Assembly (NCBI RefSeq): GCF_004115085.1
Contig: NZ_QXJP01000019.1
Coordinates: 1 to 64,000, forward strand
Length of the DNA: 64,000 bases
Source of the DNA: Longirhabdus pacifica
Lineage (GTDB): Bacteria; Bacillota; Bacilli; Paenibacillales; DSM-105158
Direction: 5' to 3'
The position numbers and the translations under genes were made by a program. Shown here in pieces: positions 35,700 to 46,634 of the stretch; position 1 is the first letter of the stretch; every line of letters starts with the position of its first letter. The notes under the pieces are model-generated. The model ran no database searches. It saw nothing but the letters and a program-made list of their open reading frames with translations, and was not told the origin of the DNA.

Positions 35700-35870
35700 A
35701 TGAATAAAAATCCTTATGATTAGCATGCAAAGTAAATTAAGTGAATGGAGCGAAGACAACACTTAGACTTATACATCCACTTGTTATACTTCTGTCCTTT
35801 CCGTTATTGTTCAAAAAGTTACACTGGCCGATAGATGTGTGGCTATACACCTCTACCAGCCAAAAATTAG
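35700..35870 (+). pseudogene. Decayed third lanthipeptide precursor
   Basis: AGGAGGTG with ideal spacing precedes an ATG encoding MNKNPYD then TAG, which matches the MAKNPFD leader start of the intact precursors. A one-base loss turns the next Leu codon into the stop. In the shifted frame K-V-N-stop-V-N-G-A parallels KVDKVNGA of precursor 2. At 35769-35793, 25 bases are identical to precursor 2 core DNA (36317-36341), encoding YTSTCYTS. The frame shifts again, and SKSYTGR-stop-MCGYT (35811-35849) matches the YTGQNMCGYT end. At least four lesions rule out a simple sequencing slip. Confidence 0.85.
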
Positions 35871-35958
35871 TTCTGGTCATGTTTTGGCTAGATGCATACT
35901 AGTATTCAATCAACCAAATACACTATTTTAAATTTAAACCAAAAAGGGGAAATACACA

Positions 35959-36150
35959 ATGGCTAATAATCCTTTCGATTTACAATTAAAATTGAATAAA
36001 GTAAGTGGCGGATCAACTATTCAACCTGCAAATTATACTATTAACTGTCCTACTTCCAGTTGTTATACTTCTCGTTGCCATTCTTCTACTTGTTATTCTT
36101 CTAGATGTTATACTGGGCAAAACAGATGCGGATATACTTCAAGATGCTAA
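35959..36150 (+). CDS. Class I lanthipeptide precursor A1
   Basis: A 63-residue ribosomal precursor. The leader MANNPFDLQLKLNKVSGGS carries FDLQL, the FNLD-type box recognised by class I LanB and LanC enzymes. The core contains five pentads ending in Cys (YTINC, PTSSC, YTSRC, HSSTC, YSSRC) followed by YTGQNRC and GYTSRC, seven Cys in all. Every pentad has Ser or Thr three residues before Cys, and in YTINC this is the only hydroxyl residue available. That suggests four-residue (methyl)lanthionine rings. A Gly-Gly (SGG) is a possible leader end. AAAGGGGA precedes the ATG. Mature structure and activity are unknown. Confidence 0.88.
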   Translation: MANNPFDLQLKLNKVSGGSTIQPANYTINCPTSSCYTSRCHSSTCYSSRCYTGQNRCGYTSRC

Positions 36151-36227
36151 CATGAAAACCACATCATCGTTGTATTGTATAACAAACTTATAATTAATTA
36201 ATTAATTTAAAAAGGGAGAGATGTAAA

Positions 36228-36425
36228 ATGGCTAAAAATCCTTTCGATTTACAGTTAAAAGTAGATAAAGTAAATGGTGCTCCAACAAACAAGATTGCAG
36301 CTTATACATCTACTTGTTATACATCCACTTGTTATACTTCTCGATGCTATACTTCCAATTGTTATACTTCAAAGTGTTATACAGGGCAAAACATGTGCGG
36401 ATATACACATTCTTCAAGTTGTTAA
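36228..36425 (+). CDS. Class I lanthipeptide precursor A2
   Basis: A 65-residue paralogue of A1. The leader MAKNPFDLQLKVDKVNGAP is followed by a core of five near-identical pentads YTSxC (x = T, T, R, N, K), then YTGQNMC and GYTHSSSC. There are seven Cys, with Ser/Thr at Cys minus 3 in all but the sixth, where Thr is at minus 5. The DNA repeats are nearly perfect 15-mers (36302-36376), so the number of pentads could change by slippage. GGGAG precedes the ATG, 77 bases after the A1 stop. The two intact precursors share leader and tail but differ in core residues and charge, so two distinct products, or a two-peptide system, are possible. Confidence 0.88.
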   Translation: MAKNPFDLQLKVDKVNGAPTNKIAAYTSTCYTSTCYTSRCYTSNCYTSKCYTGQNMCGYTHSSSC

Positions 36426-36461
36426 AACATTAAAAAATAATAGTTCATTTAAGTAGTTTTA

Positions 36462-36495
36462 CGTCAAAAAACATCTATTACGATGTTTTTTGACG
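36462..36495 (+). terminator. Hairpin between precursor genes and lanB
   Basis: CGTCAAAAAACAT (36462-36474) and ATGTTTTTTGACG (36483-36495) form a perfect 13-bp stem with an 8-base loop, 37 bases after precursor A2. There is no U tract after it, so it is more likely a partial terminator or mRNA-stabilising hairpin that keeps precursor mRNA more abundant than the enzyme mRNA. Confidence 0.65.
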
Positions 36496-36566
36496 CTATA
36501 ACCGTTAGATCACAATGTAAAAGTTACGTACGAACACTATCATATGCAAGATGAAAGGGGAATATT

Positions 36567-39500
36567 ATGACGACCCAAAGTACATTCAAAGCGCTTGATC
36601 ATTACATATTACGAGCTCCAGTTCTATCAGCCAATGTATTTGAACAAAAACTCACATCTTTTAAAGGGCCTATTTTAGATGAAGTAAAGGATCTTATGCA
36701 AAATCCATTAATTCGTGAAGCTATTGCGATTTCCAGCTTATCTCTTCTAGATGCTCTAACCTCCCTTTCCCCTGATAGTTCTGCTCGTAAGCAGGAACAA
36801 ATTAGCACCGCCTTTTTGCGTTATGTCATTAGAATGGCTACACGACCAACGCCTTTTGGTTTATTTTCTGGGGTGACGTATGGAAAATACGGAGAAAATT
36901 TAAATCTTTCATTCGAAAGTATAGAACAGCATAAAAAGCGTACTCGGCCTGATATGGATTGGATCTTTCAAATCGTTGCACAGTTAGAAAATGATCCTCA
37001 GATCATACCGCAGCTCTGGGTAACGAAAAATACTCTAGCTTACGAAGTAGGAGAAAGAACCTACCTTCCCTATTTAGCTCAAATAGGAGAAGTACGAGAA
37101 AGAGACGCTGCTTATGAAATTCAACGTGCATCTGTCCTTACGACAAGCGCTGTGGAGCAAGCACTTCAGTTCGCAACAGAGCCAATTAAAGTAGAAACAT
37201 TAGTTTCCAAGCTTCAACGTGAATACCCCGATACATCACACGAGCAAATAAGCCAATTTGTATATGATTTATTAAAGCAAGAGTTATTGATTTCGAACTT
37301 ACGGCCTCCATTAGTAGATGTTAACCCACTACATTACTTAATAGAAGTAGTTCAACAATTACCGACCGAGTTGAAGGTGAAATTGAAAGAAATCTCAATG
37401 TTAATTGATAAGTACGATAACGTTGTATTAGGAAAGGGCGAACAACTATATCGCACGATCATTAAAAAAATGAAAGAAGTAGCACACAGTAGTAACTTTT
37501 TACAAGTGGATCTTAAAATAGAATCAGATGACGTCGTTCTACCATATTCCGTAAAAGAAGAAGTAGAAGAAGTAGCAAATGTACTTTGGAGTATCAGTAA
37601 TCATGAACTTTCCACATCATACATGAGCGATTATAGTAATGATTTTATAGAAAAGTACGGAATGGCTAGAGAAGTTCCTTTGTTGGAGCTACTTGATGAA
37701 GAGATTGGATTAGGGGCACCAGCAACCTATCTATACCCACCTTCGAAACGGAAAATGAATTCGCATCAAACAGAATTTCAGCAACAAAAAAAATTTTTAT
37801 TATCCCAATGGGTAACAAAAGTTCTCTTTAATGAAGAACAAGAGCTTGTTTTAGATGAGGATAAAATAGCACAATTAGCTGGAGATCATGAGGATAGCGC
37901 TGACGCTCCGCGTTCTTTTGAATTATATTTTTCATTAGTTAAGCATGCAGAGCAAGAGAGAGAAGGCGATGAAGACTACAGACTGATTAGCGGATCAGGT
38001 ACGATCTCTTACGGTGCAGGCAAATCGATTGGACGTTTTACGGATCTTTTTCCATCATCATTTCGAGATGAGCTACATCGTATAGGTACATTAGAACAAG
38101 AAATGTGTCCAGACGCTATTCTGGCTGAATTAGTTTATCTGCCAATTGAAGGTAGAGCCGCCAATGTCGTATTAACACATCATAACCGTAACTACGAGAT
38201 TATAATGGGAACTACTTCTTCTAAGGAAAAGGAACACTCCATTCCTTTATCTGATTTGGTCGTTGGTTTTGATGAAAACGGCCTATATTTACGTTCCTTA
38301 AAGTTGGGTAAAGAAGTGATTCCCGTTACGAACCATATGTTCAATGCATCACATGCACCCAATGTTTATCGATTTCTAAGAGAACTCGGACAGGAAAGAC
38401 AGAAAAATATAGAACCGTTCCATTGGGGAGAACTAAATGCTCTTCCTTTTTTACCTCGCGTGCGATATAAGCGATGTATTTTATCACCTGCTAGATGGGT
38501 TTTAAACGAGCAAACCTTTTCCAATGATTTATCGATAAACAAAGTGGAATGGATGCAGCAATTTCAGCAATATAAAAGAGAGTGGAAATTACCTCGGTAT
38601 GTTTATTTGACACAATCAGACAACAGCTTATTGCTAGATTTAAATGAAAGTGAACATATAGACGAAATACGTCGTGAATGTATGAAGCCAAGTGCTGAAC
38701 CGGGAATAACATTAACAGAGGTAGGACAATCTATCGACAACCTTCCTCTTAGCAATAAGCATAAATACTTTACAGAGATTGTATTCCCTCTCATAAAAAA
38801 TGACCATGTTAAAAAGAGAAAGGCGATTGCTAAAAAGCCGATGAAACCGATTCGTGATCCACAACGTGTTAAACTTCCAGGAAGTGAGTGGATGTTTGTT
38901 AAGTGGTATGGAGTGGGTCAGCACGTAGAAGAATTTATTGGTGGCCAACTAAGAGACTTTTGTGTCGCAGCAGAACAAAATAAATGGATCGATTCTAGTT
39001 TTTTCATGAGATATGCTGATCCTGATCCCCATATAAGACTTCGTTTTTGGGGTAATCCAGAAACATTACAGCGAGAACTATTACCAAAACTACATCAATT
39101 TGCACATCATTGTATACAGCAAGGCTTCATTTCCCGCATGACCATGGATACGTATGATCCAGAAATAGAACGTTTTGGCGGACCAGATCTGATGCCATTG
39201 GCTGAGCAATGGTTTTGTATGGACAGCAGTATGGTCATGGACTGGATCATGTTGCATGAGCAGGGTCAGCTACCAATACATAAAGACTTGCTCACCGTCA
39301 TTAGTATTATCCATATCATGGAGCAATTCGGATTCACTTTTGATGAACAACTTGCGTTTTTAAATAAAATGGTCAGCTACAAAGCATATTTAGATGTATT
39401 TAGACCGCAACGCTCTATCTATATGAAGCTAGGAGATGCTAGAGATGAATTTGCACAGTTAAAAAATCATGAAGTAGGACAGATTCTCATCCCTGGGTTT

Positions 39501-39713
39501 CAGGCTAGAAATCCTTTGTTACATGAGTATGGATTGCAGTTGGCGAAGCAAGAGAAAAGTAATGCATACTATACGACCCGAATGGATGCAATGCACAGCA
39601 TAATTCACCTTCATATTAATCGATTATATGGAATTGATAGAACAGATGAAACAAGAGTACTTACGCTAACTCGTCATACGCTACACAACTTAGTATATAT
39701 TCGTAGGGGGTAA
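36567..39713 (+). CDS. LanB-type lanthipeptide dehydratase
   Basis: 1048 residues, the full length of class I LanB. The N-terminal glutamylation domain starts ALDHYILRAPVLSANVFEQ and has the signature RMATRPTPFGLFSGVTYG (about 90-107). The C-terminal elimination domain (about 775-1040, thiopeptide-type bacteriocin family) has FVKWYGVGQHVEEFIGGQL, FFMRYADPDPHIRLRFWG and DTYDPEIERFGGP. These enzymes use glutamyl-tRNA to activate Ser/Thr of the precursor and then eliminate glutamate to give dehydroalanine and dehydrobutyrine. AAAGGGGA before the ATG. It is followed by lanT after 5 bases. Confidence 0.93.
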   Translation: MTTQSTFKALDHYILRAPVLSANVFEQKLTSFKGPILDEVKDLMQNPLIREAIAISSLSLLDALTSLSPDSSARKQEQISTAFLRYVIRMATRPTPFGLFSGVTYGKYGENLNLSFESIEQHKKRTRPDMDWIFQIVAQLENDPQIIPQLWVTKNTLAYEVGERTYLPYLAQIGEVRERDAAYEIQRASVLTTSAVEQALQFATEPIKVETLVSKLQREYPDTSHEQISQFVYDLLKQELLISNLRPPLVDVNPLHYLIEVVQQLPTELKVKLKEISMLIDKYDNVVLGKGEQLYRTIIKKMKEVAHSSNFLQVDLKIESDDVVLPYSVKEEVEEVANVLWSISNHELSTSYMSDYSNDFIEKYGMAREVPLLELLDEEIGLGAPATYLYPPSKRKMNSHQTEFQQQKKFLLSQWVTKVLFNEEQELVLDEDKIAQLAGDHEDSADAPRSFELYFSLVKHAEQEREGDEDYRLISGSGTISYGAGKSIGRFTDLFPSSFRDELHRIGTLEQEMCPDAILAELVYLPIEGRAANVVLTHHNRNYEIIMGTTSSKEKEHSIPLSDLVVGFDENGLYLRSLKLGKEVIPVTNHMFNASHAPNVYRFLRELGQERQKNIEPFHWGELNALPFLPRVRYKRCILSPARWVLNEQTFSNDLSINKVEWMQQFQQYKREWKLPRYVYLTQSDNSLLLDLNESEHIDEIRRECMKPSAEPGITLTEVGQSIDNLPLSNKHKYFTEIVFPLIKNDHVKKRKAIAKKPMKPIRDPQRVKLPGSEWMFVKWYGVGQHVEEFIGGQLRDFCVAAEQNKWIDSSFFMRYADPDPHIRLRFWGNPETLQRELLPKLHQFAHHCIQQGFISRMTMDTYDPEIERFGGPDLMPLAEQWFCMDSSMVMDWIMLHEQGQLPIHKDLLTVISIIHIMEQFGFTFDEQLAFLNKMVSYKAYLDVFRPQRSIYMKLGDARDEFAQLKNHEVGQILIPGFQARNPLLHEYGLQLAKQEKSNAYYTTRMDAMHSIIHLHINRLYGIDRTDETRVLTLTRHTLHNLVYIRRG

Positions 39714-39718
39714 ACAAT

Positions 39719-41581
39719 ATGTCGTTTGATAAAGATGAGAATATCGTTTCACTTAGAAATATATTAAAATCGTTTCGTTACTGGCCAAGGGTAATCCGTT
39801 TGTTATGGGATACCAACGCCAAAGGTTTGATTACGATTCTCATTTTAAACTTATTTCAAGGTATTTCACCCATTATTGTACTCATTCTAACGAAAAATAT
39901 CATTAATGCTATTACTGCTTCATGGTCAACGGATTTTACAGTTATTCTATGGGCATTTGCAGCATTAATCGGTTTTACCCTCATTAGTCAACTGATTAGT
40001 TTATTACATAGCTACATAGAAACGCTATTTCAAACGCTGCTTAGTAATCGAGTGAATCGAATCATCATGGAAAAATCCGTATCCCTCACGTTGAAAGATT
40101 TCGAAAATGCGCATGTGCAAGATGCTTTGAAAATGGCACAAGATGAAGCAGGTCATCGTCCGTACCAAATTATGCAGCAAATGCTAGCTCTCTTAAGTGG
40201 TGTAGTCACCTTAATTTCTGCTGCAGGGTTGTTAATCGCATTTGAATGGTGGATGGCGCTTATTTTAATGATCATACCACTATCGTCATTCTACTCCTTT
40301 CTTCGTATCGGACAACAAGAGTTTTTGATTCAATATAATCGAATACCTAGGATGAGAAAAGCGTGGTATTTATCTCATTTAATGACAAACGACAAGAATT
40401 TTAAAGAAATGAAGCTTTTTCAGTTAGGAAAGTATTTACTTGGAGGCTATAATACATTATTTAAAGGGTTCTATCACGAAGAACGGGACATCGCTAAGAA
40501 AAGATTTAATGCGGGTATTCTATTTGAGCTCATCAATATCGCTGCTAATGCTGCAATGATGTTAGTTGTACTCAGAGCTGCTTTTCTTCGTGAAATAGAC
40601 ATTGGAACCGTCGTTGCATTAACACAAGCAATCACGATGACACAAAATAATTCGCAATCTCTGATTACAGGATTGTTAGCTTTATGTCAACACAACCTTT
40701 ATCTTAAACAGTTGTTTGTATTTTTAGATTTAAAAATATTAAAAACGGCCGAAAAACTTAACGAAGCAACCAAACATAAGCACATTCCACAAATAGAAAC
40801 GATAGAGTTCAAAAATGTAAGCTTTCGCTATCCGGATCAAACAGTATATGCCCTTCATGAAGTCAGTTTCAAAATAAAGCGAGGAGAAACATTAGCTATT
40901 GTAGGTAGGAATGGATCAGGAAAAACGACGTTGATGAAACTTTTAACCCAACTATACGATGAATTTGAAGGGGATATTTTAATTAACGGCATCTCTATTC
41001 GTCATTATGATCAGGAAGCATTACGTCAACGTATGGCTGTTGTCTTTCAAGACTTTGTGCAATATGAACTAGACATGCGACATAATATTGGGTTTGGTAA
41101 TGTAGATAAACTAGATATAGATGAGGAAATAATGCAATCTGCAAAAAGAGCTGGAATAGATCATTTAGTAAACCAATTACCACACGGGTTGGACACACAA
41201 GTAGGAAGGCTATTCGAACAAGGTTATCAGCTATCTGGTGGACAGTGGCAGCGCGTGGCCATTTCCCGTGCCTTTATGCGTAATGCCAGTGTATATGTGC
41301 TGGATGAACCTAGCTCTATGTTGGATCCCGAATCTGAGTTACAAGTGTTTGAAAAGTTCAAAGAACTCATTGACGATCATATTGGGATTTTCATTGCACA
41401 TCGTTATACGTCCATTAAATATGCCGATCATATTATCATGATGGAACAAGGAAAAGTTGCCGAACAAGGAACACATCAAGCACTGATAAAAAAAGACGGA
41501 ATGTATGCCTATCTATATAATATGCAACTTGAAGCATACCGTCATTCAAAAAAGGAGGAAGTAAGCTATGGCATGGTCTAG
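39719..41581 (+). CDS. LanT-type ABC exporter (no peptidase domain)
   Basis: A 620-residue half-transporter, expected to dimerise. The N-terminal membrane domain (about 35-330) has five or six helices (GLITILILNLFQGISPIIVL, LIALISQLIS-like segments). The ATPase has Walker A GRNGSGKTT (about 397), signature YQLSGGQWQRVAISRA and Walker B VYVLDEPSSMLD. There is no N-terminal C39 protease domain, so it would export the modified peptide with its leader attached. The ribosome binding site GTAGGGGG overlaps the end of lanB. The stop lies inside the lanC coding region (14-base overlap), indicating translational coupling. Confidence 0.92.
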   Translation: MSFDKDENIVSLRNILKSFRYWPRVIRLLWDTNAKGLITILILNLFQGISPIIVLILTKNIINAITASWSTDFTVILWAFAALIGFTLISQLISLLHSYIETLFQTLLSNRVNRIIMEKSVSLTLKDFENAHVQDALKMAQDEAGHRPYQIMQQMLALLSGVVTLISAAGLLIAFEWWMALILMIIPLSSFYSFLRIGQQEFLIQYNRIPRMRKAWYLSHLMTNDKNFKEMKLFQLGKYLLGGYNTLFKGFYHEERDIAKKRFNAGILFELINIAANAAMMLVVLRAAFLREIDIGTVVALTQAITMTQNNSQSLITGLLALCQHNLYLKQLFVFLDLKILKTAEKLNEATKHKHIPQIETIEFKNVSFRYPDQTVYALHEVSFKIKRGETLAIVGRNGSGKTTLMKLLTQLYDEFEGDILINGISIRHYDQEALRQRMAVVFQDFVQYELDMRHNIGFGNVDKLDIDEEIMQSAKRAGIDHLVNQLPHGLDTQVGRLFEQGYQLSGGQWQRVAISRAFMRNASVYVLDEPSSMLDPESELQVFEKFKELIDDHIGIFIAHRYTSIKYADHIIMMEQGKVAEQGTHQALIKKDGMYAYLYNMQLEAYRHSKKEEVSYGMV

Positions 41582-42905
41582 CGTAACAGAGGAACGTATG
41601 AGAGATAACATCCTTCGTATTGTGAATGAAGGAGCAAATAGACTAACAAGCCCTGAGTTCATACAAAAAAACATGCTAGACTTTATTAACAAACGGAAAG
41701 AAGAAGGAGCTGATTATATACCGTGGTCAGCGATTGACTTGGCAAGAGGATACAGTGGTTTCTGTGTGTTATTTGGTGCATTAGATAGAGCAAATCCCAA
41801 CGAGGATTGGGATCATGTTGGCCATGCATATTTACAAGAAATACAAGAAGCCTTAAACAGGGATGGCATACCAAGTTTTAGCCTTTGGACTGGACTAGCT
41901 GGCGTAGTCATTGCAGCTAGATCCTTATCTAGGGAGGGAGAAAGGTATGAAAACTTTATCAGTGAGTTGAATTCCATTTTTCTATCCTCTTTTCCTGACA
42001 TGATGGAGTATATGCATGCACAACTAGAACAAGGCCCTGCATTAGATCAATTTGATGTCATTCAAGGTTTGAGTGGAATTGGACGTTATGTACTTTGTTT
42101 CTCCCATGAACAAGAAATGAGACAAGCACTAGAACACATTATTTTATACTGTATTAAGCTAAGCGAATGTCGTCTCCACAACGGATTATATGTACCCGGA
42201 TGGTTTGTCTCCTATGATAACTATACAGGATATAATCGTGAAGACTATCCTGATGGTCACTTTAATTGTGGCTTGTCACACGGCATACCCGGCGTTCTAT
42301 CATTATTATCTATCGCATTAGCGCAAGGAGTAGAAGTCGAAGGGCAAAGGGATGCTATACATAACATGGTACAGTGGTTACTGAAATGGAAAGGGAAGGA
42401 TGAGTTTGGTCATGTTTGGCCTGCGATGATTTCTTGGGAACAGCATCAACAAGGAAAAGTTGAAAACTTAACTGCACATGAAGCGTGGTGTTACGGAAGT
42501 CCAGGTGTCGCAAGAGCCGTTTGGTTAAGTGGTGTAGCGATGGACAATGATGAATGGAAAACGATTGCAATAGAAACGTATAGAGGAATTGCAGTGAGAC
42601 CAGAAGAGAAATGGCACATCCAATCGGATACACTATGTCATGGATATGCTGGATTGTTGCAAATGGTACAAAGGATGTATTCAGAAAGTAGCGATGAAAT
42701 AATCGGAACGTTAAGAGATGATTTAGTACAGAAAGTATTACAACGCTGGAAAAGTGATAGGCGCTATGGTTTCCAAGAAAGTGAAGGTGAAGATAGACAG
42801 GACTTACCTGGCTTACTAGATGGCGCAGCAGGCGTATTTACCGTATTAAATGGGTTACTGCAGGAGCAAGACTCAGACTGGGATCTCATTTTTCTCATTC
42901 GGTAA
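41568..42905 (+). CDS. LanC-type lanthionine cyclase
   Basis: A 445-residue zinc enzyme that joins Cys thiols to dehydrated residues to form (methyl)lanthionine rings. The alpha-toroid motifs are NCGLSHGIPGVL (about 233-244, catalytic His), AWCYGSPG (zinc Cys about 308) and LCHGYAGLLQ (zinc Cys-His about 356-357). A final DLPGLLDGAAGV closes the barrel. AAAGGAGG precedes the ATG inside the lanT end. It is the last gene of the cluster: no lanP protease, lanFEG immunity transporter, lanI or lanRK regulators follow before the eno terminator. Confidence 0.93.
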   Translation: MAWSSVTEERMRDNILRIVNEGANRLTSPEFIQKNMLDFINKRKEEGADYIPWSAIDLARGYSGFCVLFGALDRANPNEDWDHVGHAYLQEIQEALNRDGIPSFSLWTGLAGVVIAARSLSREGERYENFISELNSIFLSSFPDMMEYMHAQLEQGPALDQFDVIQGLSGIGRYVLCFSHEQEMRQALEHIILYCIKLSECRLHNGLYVPGWFVSYDNYTGYNREDYPDGHFNCGLSHGIPGVLSLLSIALAQGVEVEGQRDAIHNMVQWLLKWKGKDEFGHVWPAMISWEQHQQGKVENLTAHEAWCYGSPGVARAVWLSGVAMDNDEWKTIAIETYRGIAVRPEEKWHIQSDTLCHGYAGLLQMVQRMYSESSDEIIGTLRDDLVQKVLQRWKSDRRYGFQESEGEDRQDLPGLLDGAAGVFTVLNGLLQEQDSDWDLIFLIR

Positions 42906-42966
42906 TGATAATGAATCGTTAATAATAGCATGAATGAATACTCAACATATTTTCACAACATAAAAA

Positions 42967-43002
42967 AAGAGTGGGTAACAACAACTTCTGTCACCCACTC
43001 TT
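42967..43002. terminator. Bidirectional terminator between lanC and eno
   Basis: AAGAGTGGGT (42967-42976) and ACCCACTCTT (42993-43002). The minus strand reads into seven U, ending the eno transcript; the plus side ends the lanthipeptide transcript. Confidence 0.9.
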
Positions 43003-43008
43003 ATTGCA

Positions 43009-44316
<1,308 letters not shown>

Positions 44317-44330
44317 TTAGATCCATGATT

Positions 44331-45863
44331 TTAGATCAATGAATTACCCGTCATCTCTTCCGGTTTTTCTAACTGTAATAAGTGTAGCATGGTTGGTGCT
44401 ATGTCTGCCAATATTCCGCCTTCTTTTAATGTAACACCTTGCTTAGTCAAAATAAATGGAACTAAGTTCGTCGTGTGTGCAGTATGTGGGTTTCCAGTTG
44501 CATCACACATCGTTTCGGAGTTGCCATGGTCAGCGGTGATAAGGGCTACTCCACCTTTTTCGTGTATTTTACTTACGACTTTCTCTAAACATTCGTCTAC
44601 AGCTTCAATCGCTTTAATTGTAGGTTCCAACATACCTGAGTGTCCTACCATATCCGGATTAGCAAAATTCAAAATCATCACATCGTGTTGATCTTTGTCC
44701 AATTCTGCTACTGCTGCGTCTGCAACTTCATATGCGCTCATCTCAGGTTTCAAGTCGTAGGTTGCTACTTTCGGTGAGTTAATGAGTACACGGGTTTCCC
44801 CTTCTAGCTCCTTATCTCTACCTCCACTGAAAAAGAAGGTAACATGAGGGTATTTCTCCGTCTCGGCAATACGCAATTGTGTTTTGTTGTTTTGCACCAA
44901 CACTTCACCAAGCGTATTGTCCAAGTTTTTCGGCTTGTATGCGACATATCCTCCAACGGATTCACTAAACAATGTCATGCATACATAGTGTAAATTTTTC
45001 GGTGGTTTTGCCCCACGATCAAATTCACGGAAATCTTCATTCATAAATGCTAAAGAAAGTTGTATCGCTCTATCCGGTCTAAAGTTGAAGAAAATAATAG
45101 CATCATTGCTCTCCACTAATCCTACCGGTTGTTCTGCATCGTCAACGATAACAGACGGAACAACAAACTCATCCAATACGGATTGCTCATAAGAGTCTAC
45201 AACCGCTTGCACTGGATTTGTATATTGTGGACCTTCACCATACACTAGAGCACGGTATGACTTTTCCACACGATCCCAGCGTTTATCACGGTCCATCGCA
45301 TAGTAACGGCCTTGCACGGTCGCAATCTGTCCTACACCAATCGTATCGATATGACTCTGCAAACTTTCGATATAGCCTTTAGAACTATCTGGAGCCACAT
45401 CTCTTCCGTCTAAGAAAGCATGGACGTAGACTTCTGTCAGTCCTTCTTTTTTCGCTAAATCTAAAAGAGCAAAGAGATGGTTAATATGACTATGTACACC
45501 GCCATCAGAAAGCAATCCATACAGATGTAGTTTGGTTCCATTTTCTTTGGCATGTTTCATTGCCGATAAAATCGTCTCATTGCTGAAAAAGTCTTCTTCT
45601 CGAATTGATTTTGAAATACGAGTTAAATCTTGATAAACGGTTCTTCCCGCTCCAATATTCAAATGACCAACTTCAGAGTTACCCATTTGTCCTTCTGGCA
45701 AACCAACTTCTTCACCAGATGCTGTCAACACAGTATGCGGGTAAGTGTCCCAATAACGGTCAAAATTTGGCTTGTTTGCTTGTGCAACTGCATTGCATGC
45801 TGCTTCATCTCTCAAACCAAATCCGTCTAAGATGATAAGAGCTACTGGCTTACGCGCGGACAT
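44331..45863 (-). CDS. gpmI: 2,3-bisphosphoglycerate-independent phosphoglycerate mutase
   Basis: A 510-residue manganese-dependent iPGM of the alkaline phosphatase superfamily, interconverting 3- and 2-phosphoglycerate. The N-terminal [10 protein letters not shown] holds the first metal aspartate, and [15 protein letters not shown] holds the catalytic Ser (about 62). Late metal sites are in [12 protein letters not shown] and ITADHGNSE. Its ATG directly abuts the tpiA stop (45864), so the two are translationally coupled. The ribosome binding site GGGGG lies within tpiA. Confidence 0.97.
   Translation of the reverse strand: MSARKPVALIILDGFGLRDEAACNAVAQANKPNFDRYWDTYPHTVLTASGEEVGLPEGQMGNSEVGHLNIGAGRTVYQDLTRISKSIREEDFFSNETILSAMKHAKENGTKLHLYGLLSDGGVHSHINHLFALLDLAKKEGLTEVYVHAFLDGRDVAPDSSKGYIESLQSHIDTIGVGQIATVQGRYYAMDRDKRWDRVEKSYRALVYGEGPQYTNPVQAVVDSYEQSVLDEFVVPSVIVDDAEQPVGLVESNDAIIFFNFRPDRAIQLSLAFMNEDFREFDRGAKPPKNLHYVCMTLFSESVGGYVAYKPKNLDNTLGEVLVQNNKTQLRIAETEKYPHVTFFFSGGRDKELEGETRVLINSPKVATYDLKPEMSAYEVADAAVAELDKDQHDVMILNFANPDMVGHSGMLEPTIKAIEAVDECLEKVVSKIHEKGGVALITADHGNSETMCDATGNPHTAHTTNLVPFILTKQGVTLKEGGILADIAPTMLHLLQLEKPEEMTGNSLI

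Positions 45864-46634
<771 letters not shown>

Noticed and set aside
36005-36193. Alternative-frame ORF of 62 codons across precursor A1, very hydrophobic (LLVILLDVIL)
   Set aside because: It is a +1-frame shadow created by the repeated TATACTTCTNNNTGT units; the FDLQL leader and Cys pattern are in the other frame with its own ribosome binding site. The same shadow recurs at 36274.
36302-36376. Short tandem array that could be taken for a CRISPR or minisatellite
   Set aside because: The unit is 15 bp, in frame, and encodes the YTSxC pentads. There are no spacers and no cas genes. No CRISPR array is seen anywhere in the window.
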